This document shows positions 34,801 to 45,002 of a DNA stretch of 64,000 nt, one piece after another. The notes below the pieces were generated by a model that searched no databases, was not told where the DNA came from, and was given only the letters and a program-made list of their open reading frames with translations. Position 1 is the stretch's first letter, and every line of letters begins with the position of its first letter. The DNA comes from Rhizophagus irregularis. Lineage: Eukaryota > Glomeromycota > Glomeromycetes > Glomerales > Glomeraceae. Location of the stretch: positions 1,612,001 through 1,676,000 of the forward strand of contig NC_089445.1 in the NCBI RefSeq assembly GCF_026210795.1, written 5' to 3'. Both the position numbers and the translations under genes were made by a program.

Positions 34801-37800
34801 GCTGATCATGTTCCGATTCTAAAGTAAAATTTTACTATTCCAATTAGCCAGGATATAATTGATTTATCCCCTGCCATTTACACAATATTAAAAATTTGTT
34901 TTATTGTAGTATATCACGTGTTAATCAGTAATTATAAAATATAGTTTATTGTTGCATCCTAATTTCTTTCACCCGCTATTTTCTATTTTTCCATTTTAAA
35001 AAATGAGTCAAAATTTTAAAAAAGCTTCAGAACTATTACACTCAAAAAATAATATTGACGTTACAGATAAATTAAAAGAAAATTTTACTCATTTGCAAAA
35101 TGTAAATATTTCTAATATACACGAAATTTCAAAGCCATCTATTCCCAAAGAATCATATGAACGTCCTTCTTTAAAAACTCTACAAAGATATGTCACTAAA
35201 GCAAACCCTGAAAATACCAAGAAAAATACTAGATTATGGTTCTCCAGATTTGAGGAATTTGTGAATGACACATAACCAGATATTGATTTATTAACTCTTT
35301 ATGATAAGAAGGTTATTGCAATGTTGTTATGCGAATTTATTGTAATTATTAAAACAAGAGAAAAAAAGGATTATAAAGCAAATTCTCTATACAATGGAAT
35401 TTGTGCCATAAATAGATGTTACCAAGAATTGTTTAAAGATAAAGAGCCATTTAACATACATGAAGACTTTGAATTTGGGGCAGTTCGAGATACATTACAT
35501 ACTAGAATGATTGAGCTTGAAGATATTAACAATGGTAAATATAATGGTGCTGATGCTCTTACAGATGATGAAATGGTCAAGATCTTTGAGCATCCTAACA
35601 TGTCAAATGAAACGCCAGATGGATTACTTAAAAGAGTTTTTCTATGGGTAGGATGTTGTACAGCGCAAAGAGGAGGGTCGTATTATAATCTTATGGCTGA
35701 ACATTTTAAGGAACGTGATGATGGAGGCTTTGATATTATTACAATTCATAATAAAACCCATCAGGGGGGCTATTATCATCAACCAACCTCTAATCAAACA
35801 CCTACACATATTATTCCTCCAGATGAATCTAAAGAATGTGGTGCATGTTATGATATTAAAAAATATCTTAATTTACGACCAAAAAATGCCGAAAAAAATT
35901 TTTTTCTTCATGTTAATAAAGATCCTGAAGGTAATATTATTTTTATTGAGATATGTTATTAATGTAATTAATTTTTAATTGCTTATTAATCTATACTATT
36001 AGATATTAAACTGGGAAAGTGGTATTCTTCACAGCATATGGGTCGAGATAAACTATCCAGAATGCTAAAAGAAATTTGCACCATTACTAGTATTGATTAT
36101 ACAAATAGAAGAGTCATAAATCATTCCTTACGAAAACGTACTGCCCAAAAATTAAATTATGAAGGGTTGGATCCTCAGGCTATTATGAATGTAACATTGC
36201 ATAAATCTTTAGCAGGGTTAAATTCGTAAGTATCTTATTTTTCCAATTCATAATAATTTTTTATTTATTTAACTTTTATAATCACACTGTATTTTTAGGT
36301 ATCGTTCACAAAATGAAATTCAAAAATTAGAAGTTGCGAAACTAACACTTCCAGGCGTACACAAGGTATTTTTCTTTTTCTAATATATTTATAATTTCTT
36401 TTTTAATTTACATAATATTTATTATATTAATAGGATACAGAAAAGGTTAGCGACAATATTGCAGGGTATGTGCACGAAGACAGTGATGAAGAAAATATAA
36501 ATAAAGTTGACTCTAATAATGAATTTCACTCATCTTCAAGAAAAATACTCTCTGAAATTCAAAATATTTCAATTCCTCTGAAACGTAAAGATAAAAACTT
36601 AGAATTGGCTGAAAATTTTAAGCTTAAATTCATTAAATGTGCTAATATTACCATTAATATTACAAAAGAATAATTTTTATTATAATTTGTTATTTTAATA
36701 AATAACTTGTTATTGTAGCATAAATAATAGTATAATCAATAGTATAATCAATAGTATAAAATAGTAGCTAATTTTAGTGCAAAATCTCCTAAGAATGGAT
36801 AAATAAATACATATAAAATTTGCTACCCAGTAGGTATAACTATATTTGCATAAACGTGTAAATGGTGTCGATCAGGGGATAATAATGTTTATTTAATTAC
36901 CTTATATTTACTTACATTTAAAATAAAATTAACTTGATTTAATCATCAATAGATGTAGGAGCATATCTTTTACCCATTATAGCATCCATTTTTTGGCTTA
37001 TTAATAAAAGTCAACCACATTGGCTTACAGCGATATCTGTTATAATATTGAGTTTTAAATTTTTATTATTTTTTAGAGTATTTGAATCATTTGGAATTTA
37101 TTTTGCTATAATAATTGGTGTTGCAAAAAAAGTTTTTCCATTTTTAGTGCTCTTATTTTTTATAGTACTTGGATATGCTCAAGCATTTTTCATTGTTTTA
37201 AGATCAAATAGTATTAATGATGATAATGATCCACAGAATCTTGCAGCTAAATATGATATTGTTAATCCAGATGGAACTACTACAACAATAATTCAAGATC
37301 CTGATTCAAATACAAATTTATTTAATTGGTTTCCCACTTCACTTTTAGCAGTATATAATCTTCTCACTGGTAACAATCTATTTTTTTTATTTATAAAGCA
37401 TTTTTTTTTTAAAAAAAAAAAAATTTTAATAACTTTAATATAATTATAGGTGATTCTGGATCTTTATCATCATTTACTTATCGTGAACATTCTATTATGA
37501 CCATTTTATTGGTTACTTTTACATTTTTCACAGTAATCTACCTTATGAATTTATTTATTGGACTACTCAATTTAGCAATTGATGATTTTAACAAAAAAGA
37601 AGAATTTTTACTACAAAAAGCACAGGTAACAATTTTTACATTATTGATTATGTCAATTTTATTTTACTAACTAATGCTTTACTTTCTTTTTAAAGATTAT
37701 TATGGAGATTGAATTATTTTATATGTTGCCATGGCAACGTAATAACAAAAAATGGTTTCCAGATTGGATGTAAGTATTAATTATACTATACATAATCTGT

Positions 37801-38390
37801 TAATATTATTTTTACACATTTTATTAACATATTTAACTATTTTAAGTTATTATGATATACCTATTACTGAGATTCGTAAATTAATTAATGCAATTGATAA
37901 AGAACAGACTGTGTTTAATTATCCTCCATTTATCAGTGAGGAATTGAGAAAGTTAGTGGTACTTTCTGATGATGATAATAATAAACTAGAAAAGAAAATA
38001 GATCAGCTTACAAAACAAAATGTTGAGCTTAAAGAAGAGCTTATAAAACAAAATGTTGAGCTTAAACAACAAATGGAACGTATTATAAAGTATATTGGAG
38101 TAGAACAAGATAATAAGGAAGAAAAAGATAATGAAAAAGTACAAGATAATGAAAAAATACAAGATAATAAGGAAGAACAAGATAATAATAAAGAACAAGA
38201 TAATAAGGAAGTACAAGATAATAAGGAAGAACAAGATAATAAACTAGAGATACAAAAAGAACAAATGAAAGAAGAGCTTTCAAAACAAAACATTGGACTT
38301 AAACAACAAATGGATAATCTTAATCAACGAATGGATAAACTTAATCAACAAATAGAAAATATTATGGAATTATTATTAAAAAGAAACTAG
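31896..38390 (+). CDS. TRP-like ion-transport protein (6 exons, 1,318 aa)
   Basis: Exons by eye: 31896-32274, 32351-34717, 36953-37369, 37450-37625, 37696-37769, 37847-38390; they sum to 1,319 codons with stop and every phase matches. Residues ~1-65 are acidic. About 70-650 form a beta-rich region of propeller-like character (for example LVDLNGDRTSSD). An Asn/Asp/His-rich tract of repeated NNDHEN-type units follows at ~34,110-34,290. The C-terminal third has six membrane helices with a pore loop (WFPTSLLAVYNLLTGD) and an S6-like FTVIYLMNLFIGLLNLAI, as in TRP-type cation channels. After the channel come a predicted coiled coil and EQDNKEE repeats encoded by ~15-base units at 38,100-38,250. Probably a membrane cation channel; selectivity is unknown. 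The third exon is reached over a 2,235-bp intron that contains another gene. Confidence 0.8.
34110..34290 (+). repeat. Coding tandem repeat (NNDHEN-type units)
   Basis: Units of about 24-27 bases (AATAATGATCATGAGAA-like) encode Asn/Asp/His/Glu-rich repeats just before the membrane region of the channel. Confidence 0.8.
34737..34857. mobile_element. 121-bp foldback MITE in the channel intron
   Basis: TATATCCTGGCTAATTAGGAA... mirrors TTCCAATTAGCCAGGATATA, with an inner arm AGTAAAATTTTACT on both sides and a small loop at CGATAG. The flanking TA repeats are compatible with a TA target. It sits 20 bases after the donor site of intron 2. Confidence 0.8.
35003..36673 (+). pseudogene. Crypton/DUF3504-like tyrosine recombinase gene nested in the channel intron, one in-frame stop
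   Basis: Exons by eye: 35003-35937, ~36005-36226, ~36300-36365, ~36435-36673, all joining in phase. One TAA at 35273-35275 interrupts the otherwise continuous first exon. The product shows the tyrosine-recombinase catalytic set: Arg in CCTAQRGGSYYNL, Lys in HNKTHQGG, HxxR as HSLRKR, His in TLHKSLAGL, and the nucleophile Tyr in GLNSYRSQ, which is split across an intron. This is the core of Crypton transposases and of Crypton-derived DUF3504 host genes (ZMYM, QRICH1, KCTD1). The acidic tail HEDSDEEN ends the protein. It lies on the same strand as its host. With the single stop it is either recently dead, or starts downstream at Met 35,321 with loss of the N-terminal DNA-binding part. Confidence 0.75.
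36720..36768. repeat. Short tandem repeat in the intron
   Basis: AATAGTATAATC-type units of 14 bases, about three copies, directly after the nested gene. Confidence 0.7.
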
Positions 38391-39112
38391 AACTTGCAGT
38401 TTGTGAAGGACTTCATTCCCATGCAAATTTTTTTTTGTACAATATCAAAAAGTGTTTTATTTGGTTTATAAATAATAAAATAATTTAAAGGAATTTATTT
38501 TTTTAAATAATATGTAATTTCTATTTATGACTGAGTTGTATTTAAAAGTTTTGCAAAATTGCAGTTCTATTAAAATGATCAGCTTTTTTTTATTTTAACA
38601 TGATAATCATAACATAATTACCAAAAATAATTAAAATTTTGGTGATTTCTTTTCTGAAAGAAAACGATTCCAAAGGAATCCAAGCCAAAATCAAGAACTC
38701 ATAAAAATATTTCAAATTAAAGTGAATTTTTCTAAGTTCGTCCTATTGTTATTACAAATTTTACATTTAATCAGATCTCTCTTTTTTTCTTTTTCATCTT
38801 CTCTATTATAATATACCATTTTACTTGTTACTTACTTTTGAATAAATTGTATGCTAAATGAATTCGTGATTTTTTTCTTTCATCAATCCAGAAACAAACA
38901 ATGCATGATTTAAAATCTTATTCTGGATTCTTTCAGAAGCATGTATTTTCCCTATAAGAAACCCTAAGAAAACCCTCAAGAAAAGTTTTAAATCTGAAGT
39001 AATTGATCTTCATTTCCATTGCAAACTTTTTAAGACGCCAAATTTTTCTGCAATTACTAATTGGTGATAGAATTCGTGTAACCATAGTTGATTACTATAA
39101 CGACATTATAAA
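38391..39112. other. 3' flank of the channel gene
   Basis: No gene or repeat recognised. Confidence 0.35.
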
Positions 39113-39236
39113 TACCGTATAGTCCCAAAAATAAGCACCCCCCTTTTTGCACGTAATGCAGGCCGAGAGTATCATAACGTAGGCCAAAATCATTATAATT
39201 CTGGTAAGGGGTGCTTATTTTCGGGACTATATGGTA
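39113..39236. mobile_element. 120-bp MITE with 25-bp inverted repeats, TA target
   Basis: CCGTATAGTCCCAAAAATAAG at the left end (39115 on) returns inverted at the right end (to 39234) with two mismatches, and TA flanks both ends. The tip and TA target fit the Tc1/mariner superfamily; no ORF. Confidence 0.8.
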
Positions 39237-39676
39237 ATCATTAATTTGTGTTTGTGGCCCGCACTACTCTAGAACATGTTGGAAATTCTAAATATAATAT
39301 ATATATATATATAAAACATTATTCAGGTTTTATGGGTCGTCTAACGGTGCTATCAAATAACAACAGTTTCTGTAGGATTGGGTATCGATTTTAATAATGG
39401 GTGCACAATTCGTTGTTTGATTAGCATAGTTGCATCTACTGTGCTTGAAATATATCACGGGGGATGATCTGGAAAGTGATGTACTAATAATTATCTTTTG
39501 ATTTTTACTTTACTATAACAGCTTTTTAGGAGACTATATAGCTTTATTTTTAGTTAGTTCATTTTTTCTATCATTTCTTTAATTGTACATTTTGTTTATT
39601 GTAAATGTTTCTTATAAATTTAATAAAGATAAAGGCACTATGCCATGTTTGCACTATATATATAAAAATTTTTTTA

Positions 39677-39799
39677 AGCGACATATGATGGTGTACGATT
39701 ACCATGATCATTGGCAATAATTTCAACCCTATAATTTTGCCAAACACCAACACATGAATATGATGTTACTAAATCAATACCGACTGCTTTTTCACTCAT
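39677..39799 (-). pseudogene. Hsp70 exon-1 relic
   Basis: Starts [10 protein letters not shown] and runs to the SYVAF region, with a two-base loss in the TTP codons. Upstream flank with GAATATTC at 39,849-39,856 is retained. It is the same length as the 19.3-kb relic, which suggests one duplicated the other. Confidence 0.75.
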
Positions 39800-40820
39800 T
39801 TATTTTTTTTTTCTTCTTTCGTTTCCATTGTATAGTAAACAAATGAATGAATATTCTTAGGAAAAAACTGGGTAAGGAAATAGAATATGGAATTTATTAA
39901 ATTATTTGTAACACGTAAAAGTTTTTTGATTTACTGTACATCTCATTCCAAACCAGTAATTGAATGGAAATTCTTTGTATCAATTTAATAAAAAACGTTT
40001 TTAAATGAAGGAAAAAAAGAAGTAATTGGAAATTAGGAAAACAAACAATACGCTTGATTAATGATGACTCACAATCTTTTTTTATTTAACTTTGTGGACG
40101 TAATGTCATCATGATAGATCGGTTCATGTAATTCCACATCGGAAATATGATACATTCCCAAATATCTTACGTCGAATTTTATGGATCTATGCCGAAAATA
40201 CTACAGGGTATTTGAACTATTCAGATTTTCAGATTTCCACAATATTCAATATGGAAAAAATTCCTGATGGTTTTGTTTATCCTCTTCTTTTGTTATAATT
40301 CTTCTTCATACAACTACTAATGGACGATATTAAGAAGTATAAAACAAATGATTTAATCAAATTTTTACATGAAATTCGCAAGCTAAAATAACAAGTCATA
40401 CCTTTCTTAAATTCAATTTCTATTCAATATTTTAGTTTTTTTTTAAAAAGAAGCTCTTTTATCGAAATCACGTCATAAGGTCAATTTCTAAGAAACTGAA
40501 ACACTAACACTTTTTGTCATGTAATCTTTAATCATAATAAATAATACGCCAATTGTGACTTTAAAAGAACCTTAAATACAAGATTTATTTTTATTTTTTC
40601 ATTAATTTTTTTTTATTCCCTATCGCTATTATAACGACAAAATAGTTTATTTAAGTGTACAGTACAAGATTTAAATGCAGGAATTACAATTTAACTTTAC
40701 ACAAATTTTATTAATAAAAAAGATACTATTAAAATCTTATTTATCGTGAATTTGAAGATAACATAGATATTGAGTATTATGTTATTTATATAGCGTATAG
40801 AATGTCGATAAGTGATACTA
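39800..40820. other. Segmental duplicate of 19,380-20,120
   Basis: No gene. The similarity is interrupted by an extra ~300 bases around 40,040-40,330. It includes GAATATTC (39,849-39,856). Confidence 0.6.
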
Positions 40821-41031
40821 AGGGGATGGCCAGAAATGACGTAATTTAAATTTTAGGATTTTTGCCCCCCCCTCCCCATGTCATCATTCATTTTAGGAAA
40901 TGTAAAATTAAAACATAATTCTGGCTAGAATTATATTAACTACAAGTGTCTAAAAATGGAAGATGTGTAACATCATCATGGTCTTAACCCCCCTCCCCCT
41001 TAGGAAATGACGTCATTTCTGGCAGTCCCCT
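40821..41031. mobile_element. MITE-like inverted repeat with C-rich direct repeats
   Basis: AGGGGATGGCCAGAAATGACGT at the left is mirrored by ACGTCATTTCTGGCAGTCCCCT at the right. Just inside each end lies a C-rich run (CCCCCCCCTCCCC and CCCCCCTCCCCC). The target duplication is unclear. Confidence 0.65.
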
Positions 41032-41561
41032 AACTATACTTGGTATAGAGAAATGCACGTAAAAAAAAAAATCGTTTATAAATTTATGTAATAAACCGAA
41101 ATCAATACTTAATTTACTCCTTATAAATAGAAACATCATTTATTCTGAAAAAGCTAGATTTAAAAAATTTATTTATTTTAACAAAGGTTGTTCTTTGACT
41201 ATCAATAACGTAATTACGAAAGCAAAATTTACATTGAATAAATATATTAGCAAATATTTTTACCTTTCATAAAAGTAATAAAATCAAAAAAGTACCGCCA
41301 AAAATTCTGCCATCTAATGTTTTCGAATATCATAAATTTGATGGAACCTTTTTTTTTGTTCTTCTGAAACTTCTTGAAGGCTTGAGAAACGAAAGTAGTT
41401 TTTTATATTTATTTATTTATTTATTTATTTACTTTTCATTATGAGAATGTTTGTGAATTTATTTTAATTTGTTTTTCGTGATAGTGTTTCCAGAAAACCT
41501 GAAAATCGATTATACATTCAATGGATCTCACTGAACTCACCTACTCCTAGCTTCATGTATT

Positions 41562-41745
41562 TAAGATAACCGTGTGTCGTTAGCAATAATTTCTATCACT
41601 TTGACATAGGAGAATTTGTTAAGTTTTTAGAATCTTTGACAAAAAAGTACTTTTTGTCCGAAAATGCAAATATACCATCCATTAATTATTTTTTGTTTCG
41701 TTGTTACCATGTTGTAAACAAATAATGAATATTCTAGAAAGAGTT
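41562..41745 (-). pseudogene. Faint Hsp70 exon-1/promoter relic
   Basis: At 41,562-41,610 the minus strand keeps the [10 protein letters not shown] codons in decayed form. At 41,727-41,739 is GAATATTCTAGAA, a perfect three-unit heat-shock element (GAA-2-TTC-2-GAA), with the usual TAAACAAATAATG neighbour seen before Hsp70 copies. The coding part between is lost. Confidence 0.4.
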
Positions 41746-42029
41746 AAATAAAAAATAAATTCAGGAAGGAGGACATTACTCCCCGAAAACATCATTTCTA
41801 AAATGGTTTGTAATACAAAATCAGCATGGAAAATTGTTACATTCGTGCACTGGTTACATTGATTAGTAATATTAATTTGACATAAGTAGAAAAAAAACAT
41901 TAAAAAGCATAAAAAGGTCGTATATAGCGCGAAATTCAAGAAATCAATAATTGTTATTGTATAGTTTTCAAACTATTCACAATTTGCCATTTATGTTCAA
42001 AAAGTTATTGCTTGTTGATTTATAATTTA

Positions 42030-42313
42030 ATGTCCAGGAGCGGTGAAAATGATTTATTATTTAATGCGCCAGAAACAGCAAAAGATTCGCTGAAGGTAAA
42101 AAATTACTGACTGTTTAGACTTATTAGTCTTATCACTAGTTTTTTTTTAGATACAATAAAGAATATTTTATTACTTTTTAATGATCAGTAAATATTTACT
42201 TTGTTTAAATTAGAGGATTCATAAAGGAGTTTGTAGTTATTACTATTGTAAACATTATTTAAAAATTAGTGAAATCTGTGTGATAAATGGAGCAACTAGA
42301 GTTACTTGGGCTG
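42030..42313 (+). pseudogene. Small two-exon BED-finger-like fragment (hAT transposase remnant?)
   Basis: Met at 42030 opens MSRSGENDLLFNAPETAKDS and ends at the donor GTAAAA (42,096). A second exon after TAG at about 42,213 reads RIHKGVCSYYYCKH, then NGATRVTWAGTDAW and a stop. The C-x-C pattern and the NGATR..W.GTDAW stretch resemble the first half of a BED zinc finger in hAT transposases. The second exon is shared with 22,946-23,040. The 4.7-kb composite element begins ~25 bases downstream and may have truncated it. Confidence 0.35.
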
Positions 42314-42717
42314 GGACAGACGCTTGGTAATACAAATATTATGGCAAGCGGTAGTGGTCAAAAGTGCGTAGCAAAACATAACGTGTACACGCTATGTTTT
42401 GTAGCGAACACGTTATATTTCACGGCGGGTTACCCCTGTTCTGTTGGGTTAACCTGTCAATTTCAGGGGTAACCCGCCATAAAAAGCAACGTGTACCTTC
42501 AACACCATGTTATATTCCAAAACTAACAAATGGCCAAGTTCTATCAGTCATTGCTCATGTAACCTCCTAAGTCACTTTATTATGGTTAATAGCACCCTCT
42601 TCCAATATATAATACATTTGTAATGTTTATACGCTACATAATTTAACGTGTATGCGCTTTATATTATAACGGTTTATTAATTTATTTTTAAATTATTAAG
42701 GGATGCTGTTTCAAATA

Positions 42718-42792
42718 TCAGACCCGCCGTTCTACATATCAGGTACCCGCCGGGTACCTACCACTTCACATATCGGGTACCCGCCATTTCAA
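42718..42792. repeat. GGGTACCCGCC array, block 1
   Basis: About four units with spacers like ACTTCACATATC; GGGTACCC is itself a palindrome. Confidence 0.75.
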
Positions 42793-43860
42793 AAAAAATT
42801 TTTTTTTTTATTGGCTTTTTTTTTATAAACAAATTTTGTAGAGAATTTTTATTTTTAATATAGGCAAAAGCTTTGTTTGATAGAATTTCTTTGGGAATTT
42901 TTTTAATAAGAAGATTTTTTTTGACAAAAAATTTCGTTAGAAAATTTTTTTCATTGATAGGGACATTTCTGAGTTTTTTTTTTGATGGATAATTTCGTTA
43001 AAAACTTTTATTTGATAGAAATTTCATTGGAGAATTTTTTTTTAATAAGATTTTTTTTTTTTGACATATACTTAATTTGTTGGAGCAATTTTTTTTAACA
43101 GGAGAGATTTTTTTGATAGAGAATTATTTGAGAATTTTTTTTTTTGTAGAAAATTATTTGAAGAATTTTTTTAATAGGGAAGATTTTTTTTTGATAGATA
43201 ATTTCGTTAAGAATTTTTTTTTAATAGGAGGGAGTTTTCCTTGATAAAGAATTTCTTTTGGGAATTCTTTTTAATAGGTGAAAGTATTTTTTGACGGAGA
43301 ATTTTATTAGAGAATTTTTTTTTAATAGGGGGATTGTTTTTGATAGAGAATTTCATAAAGAATTTTCTTTAATAGATTTCGCTGAGAATTTTTTTTTTTT
43401 TGATAGAAATTTCATCATAGAATTTTTTTTTTTGATAGATCATTTCGTTAGTGTAAATTTTTTTAACAGGGGAGATTTTTTTTTGATAGAGAATTTCGGT
43501 AAAGATTTTTTTTTTAATAGGAGAGGAGTTTTTTTTTTTGATATAGAAATTCTTTTGAGAATTTTTTTAATAGATGGTAAGAATCTTTGAATTTTTCTTT
43601 AATCGGTGATATTTTTTTGATTGAGAATTTCATTAGAGAATTGTTTGTTGAAAAATGTTTTTATTTTTTTGATGGAGAATTTTGTTCAGAAATCTTAATA
43701 GAAAATTTTATTGAAAATAGTTTTTTTTTAATAAGTGTATCGAGAATTTTGGCTTGAAATTTTTTTTTAATAAAGAATTTTATTAGAGATCTTTTTTTTT
43801 ATAAAAAATTGATTGAAAATTTATTGGAAAATTTTTTATTAAATTTACAATTTTAATAAA
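42793..43860. repeat. T-rich tandem array, block 1
   Basis: Irregular ~50-60-bp units with words GATAGAGAATTTCGTTAG, AGAATTTTTTTTTAATAGG and GGAGATTTTTTTT. One frame yields Phe/Asn/Arg-rich shadows, which I do not call a gene. Confidence 0.75.
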
Positions 43861-43864
43861 TTTT

Positions 43865-44010
43865 TACTCCTCTTCATCTTCCCATCACTTCCTTTCATCT
43901 CCCATCGCTCCTTTTCGTCTCCCATCACTCCTCTTCGTCTACCATCACTCCTTTTCGTCTCCCATCACTCCTCTTCATCTCCCATCACTCCTCTTCATCT
44001 CTCATTATGT
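43865..44010. repeat. CT-rich ~20-bp tandem array, block 1
   Basis: Repeated CTCCCATCACTCCTCTTC(A/G)T units, about seven. A shorter, decayed version is at 46,122-46,230. Confidence 0.75.
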
Positions 44011-44499
44011 CCTATTTCTCCTTTTTGGTTCCTATCACTTATCATTTCTCTTTTTTACTCCCTTTCATCTTCTATTACTTTCCATTACTCCATTGTTATT
44101 TCATTTTTTTATTAGCATCTTTCTCCTTGATCATTGTAATTTACTTATCTTTTTTATTTATTGTTATTGTTTCTTTATTTGTACACTTCAATAAAAATAA
44201 ATATGGTGATTTTTTTCTTTAAAATCGTAAATGTGTGACTTAAATTTTAATATTTGCAAATAAATAAATAATTATCATTATTGATGTTTATCAAAAGTTA
44301 ATATACTGATTTTATTTGATAATTATCCATAATGTTATTTATCAAAAATTAACATGTGGATTTTTAATAATAATCAATATCGTTAAATAACTAGCAGATT
44401 TTTTAATTATTAATATGAAGTGATAAATATTGATATTTATTCTCTAAAAATTTTCCTGATGAAGTAAATGTAAAAATTACAATAATTTCATATAATAGG

Positions 44500-44584
44500 T
44501 ACCACCAGTTCTTATAACGGGTACTTGCCGTTTCTTATAATGGGTACCCGCTGTTTCTTATAGCAGGTACCCGCCATTTCTTAT
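44500..44584. repeat. GGGTACCCGCC array, block 2
   Basis: About four units with spacers like GTTTCTTATAA, immediately before unit 2 of the composite element. Confidence 0.7.
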
Positions 44585-44854
44585 AACAATGAAATATAGC
44601 GTATTAAATATGGCAAGTGGTAGTGGTCAAAAGTGCGTAGCAAAACATAGCGTGTACACGCTACAAAACATAGCGTATACACGTTATCTTTTACGGCGAG
44701 TTACCCCTGTTCTGTTGGATTAACCTGTCAATTTCAGGGGTAACCCGCCATAAAAAACAGCGTGTATACACTACATAATTTAACATGTATACGCTTTATA
44801 TTATAACGGTTTATTAATTTATTTTGGACCAAATTTTAAAATTTTCAAGGGATT

Positions 44855-45002
44855 GAATACCCGCCGCTTCACATATCAGGTACCCGCCGCTTCACAAATC
44901 GGGTACCCGCCACTTCACATATCAGGTACCCGCCGCTTTACATATCGGATACCCGCCGCTTCACATAGTGGCTATTTCACATATCGGGTACCCGCCATTT
45001 AA
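44855..45002. repeat. GGGTACCCGCC array, block 3
   Basis: About six units with GCTTCACATATC spacers; more units than the corresponding block 1. Confidence 0.75.

Noticed and set aside
37986-38293. Minus-strand open frames opposite the channel C-terminus
   Set aside because: Shadows of the EQDNKEE coding repeat on the plus strand.
42793-44222. Phe/Asn/Arg-rich open frames (e.g. 43,291-43,590) and a Phe/Ser/Leu-rich frame at 44,007-44,222
   Set aside because: They are translations of T-rich and CT-rich tandem repeats; no start context, no domain, and the second copy of the unit breaks the frames.
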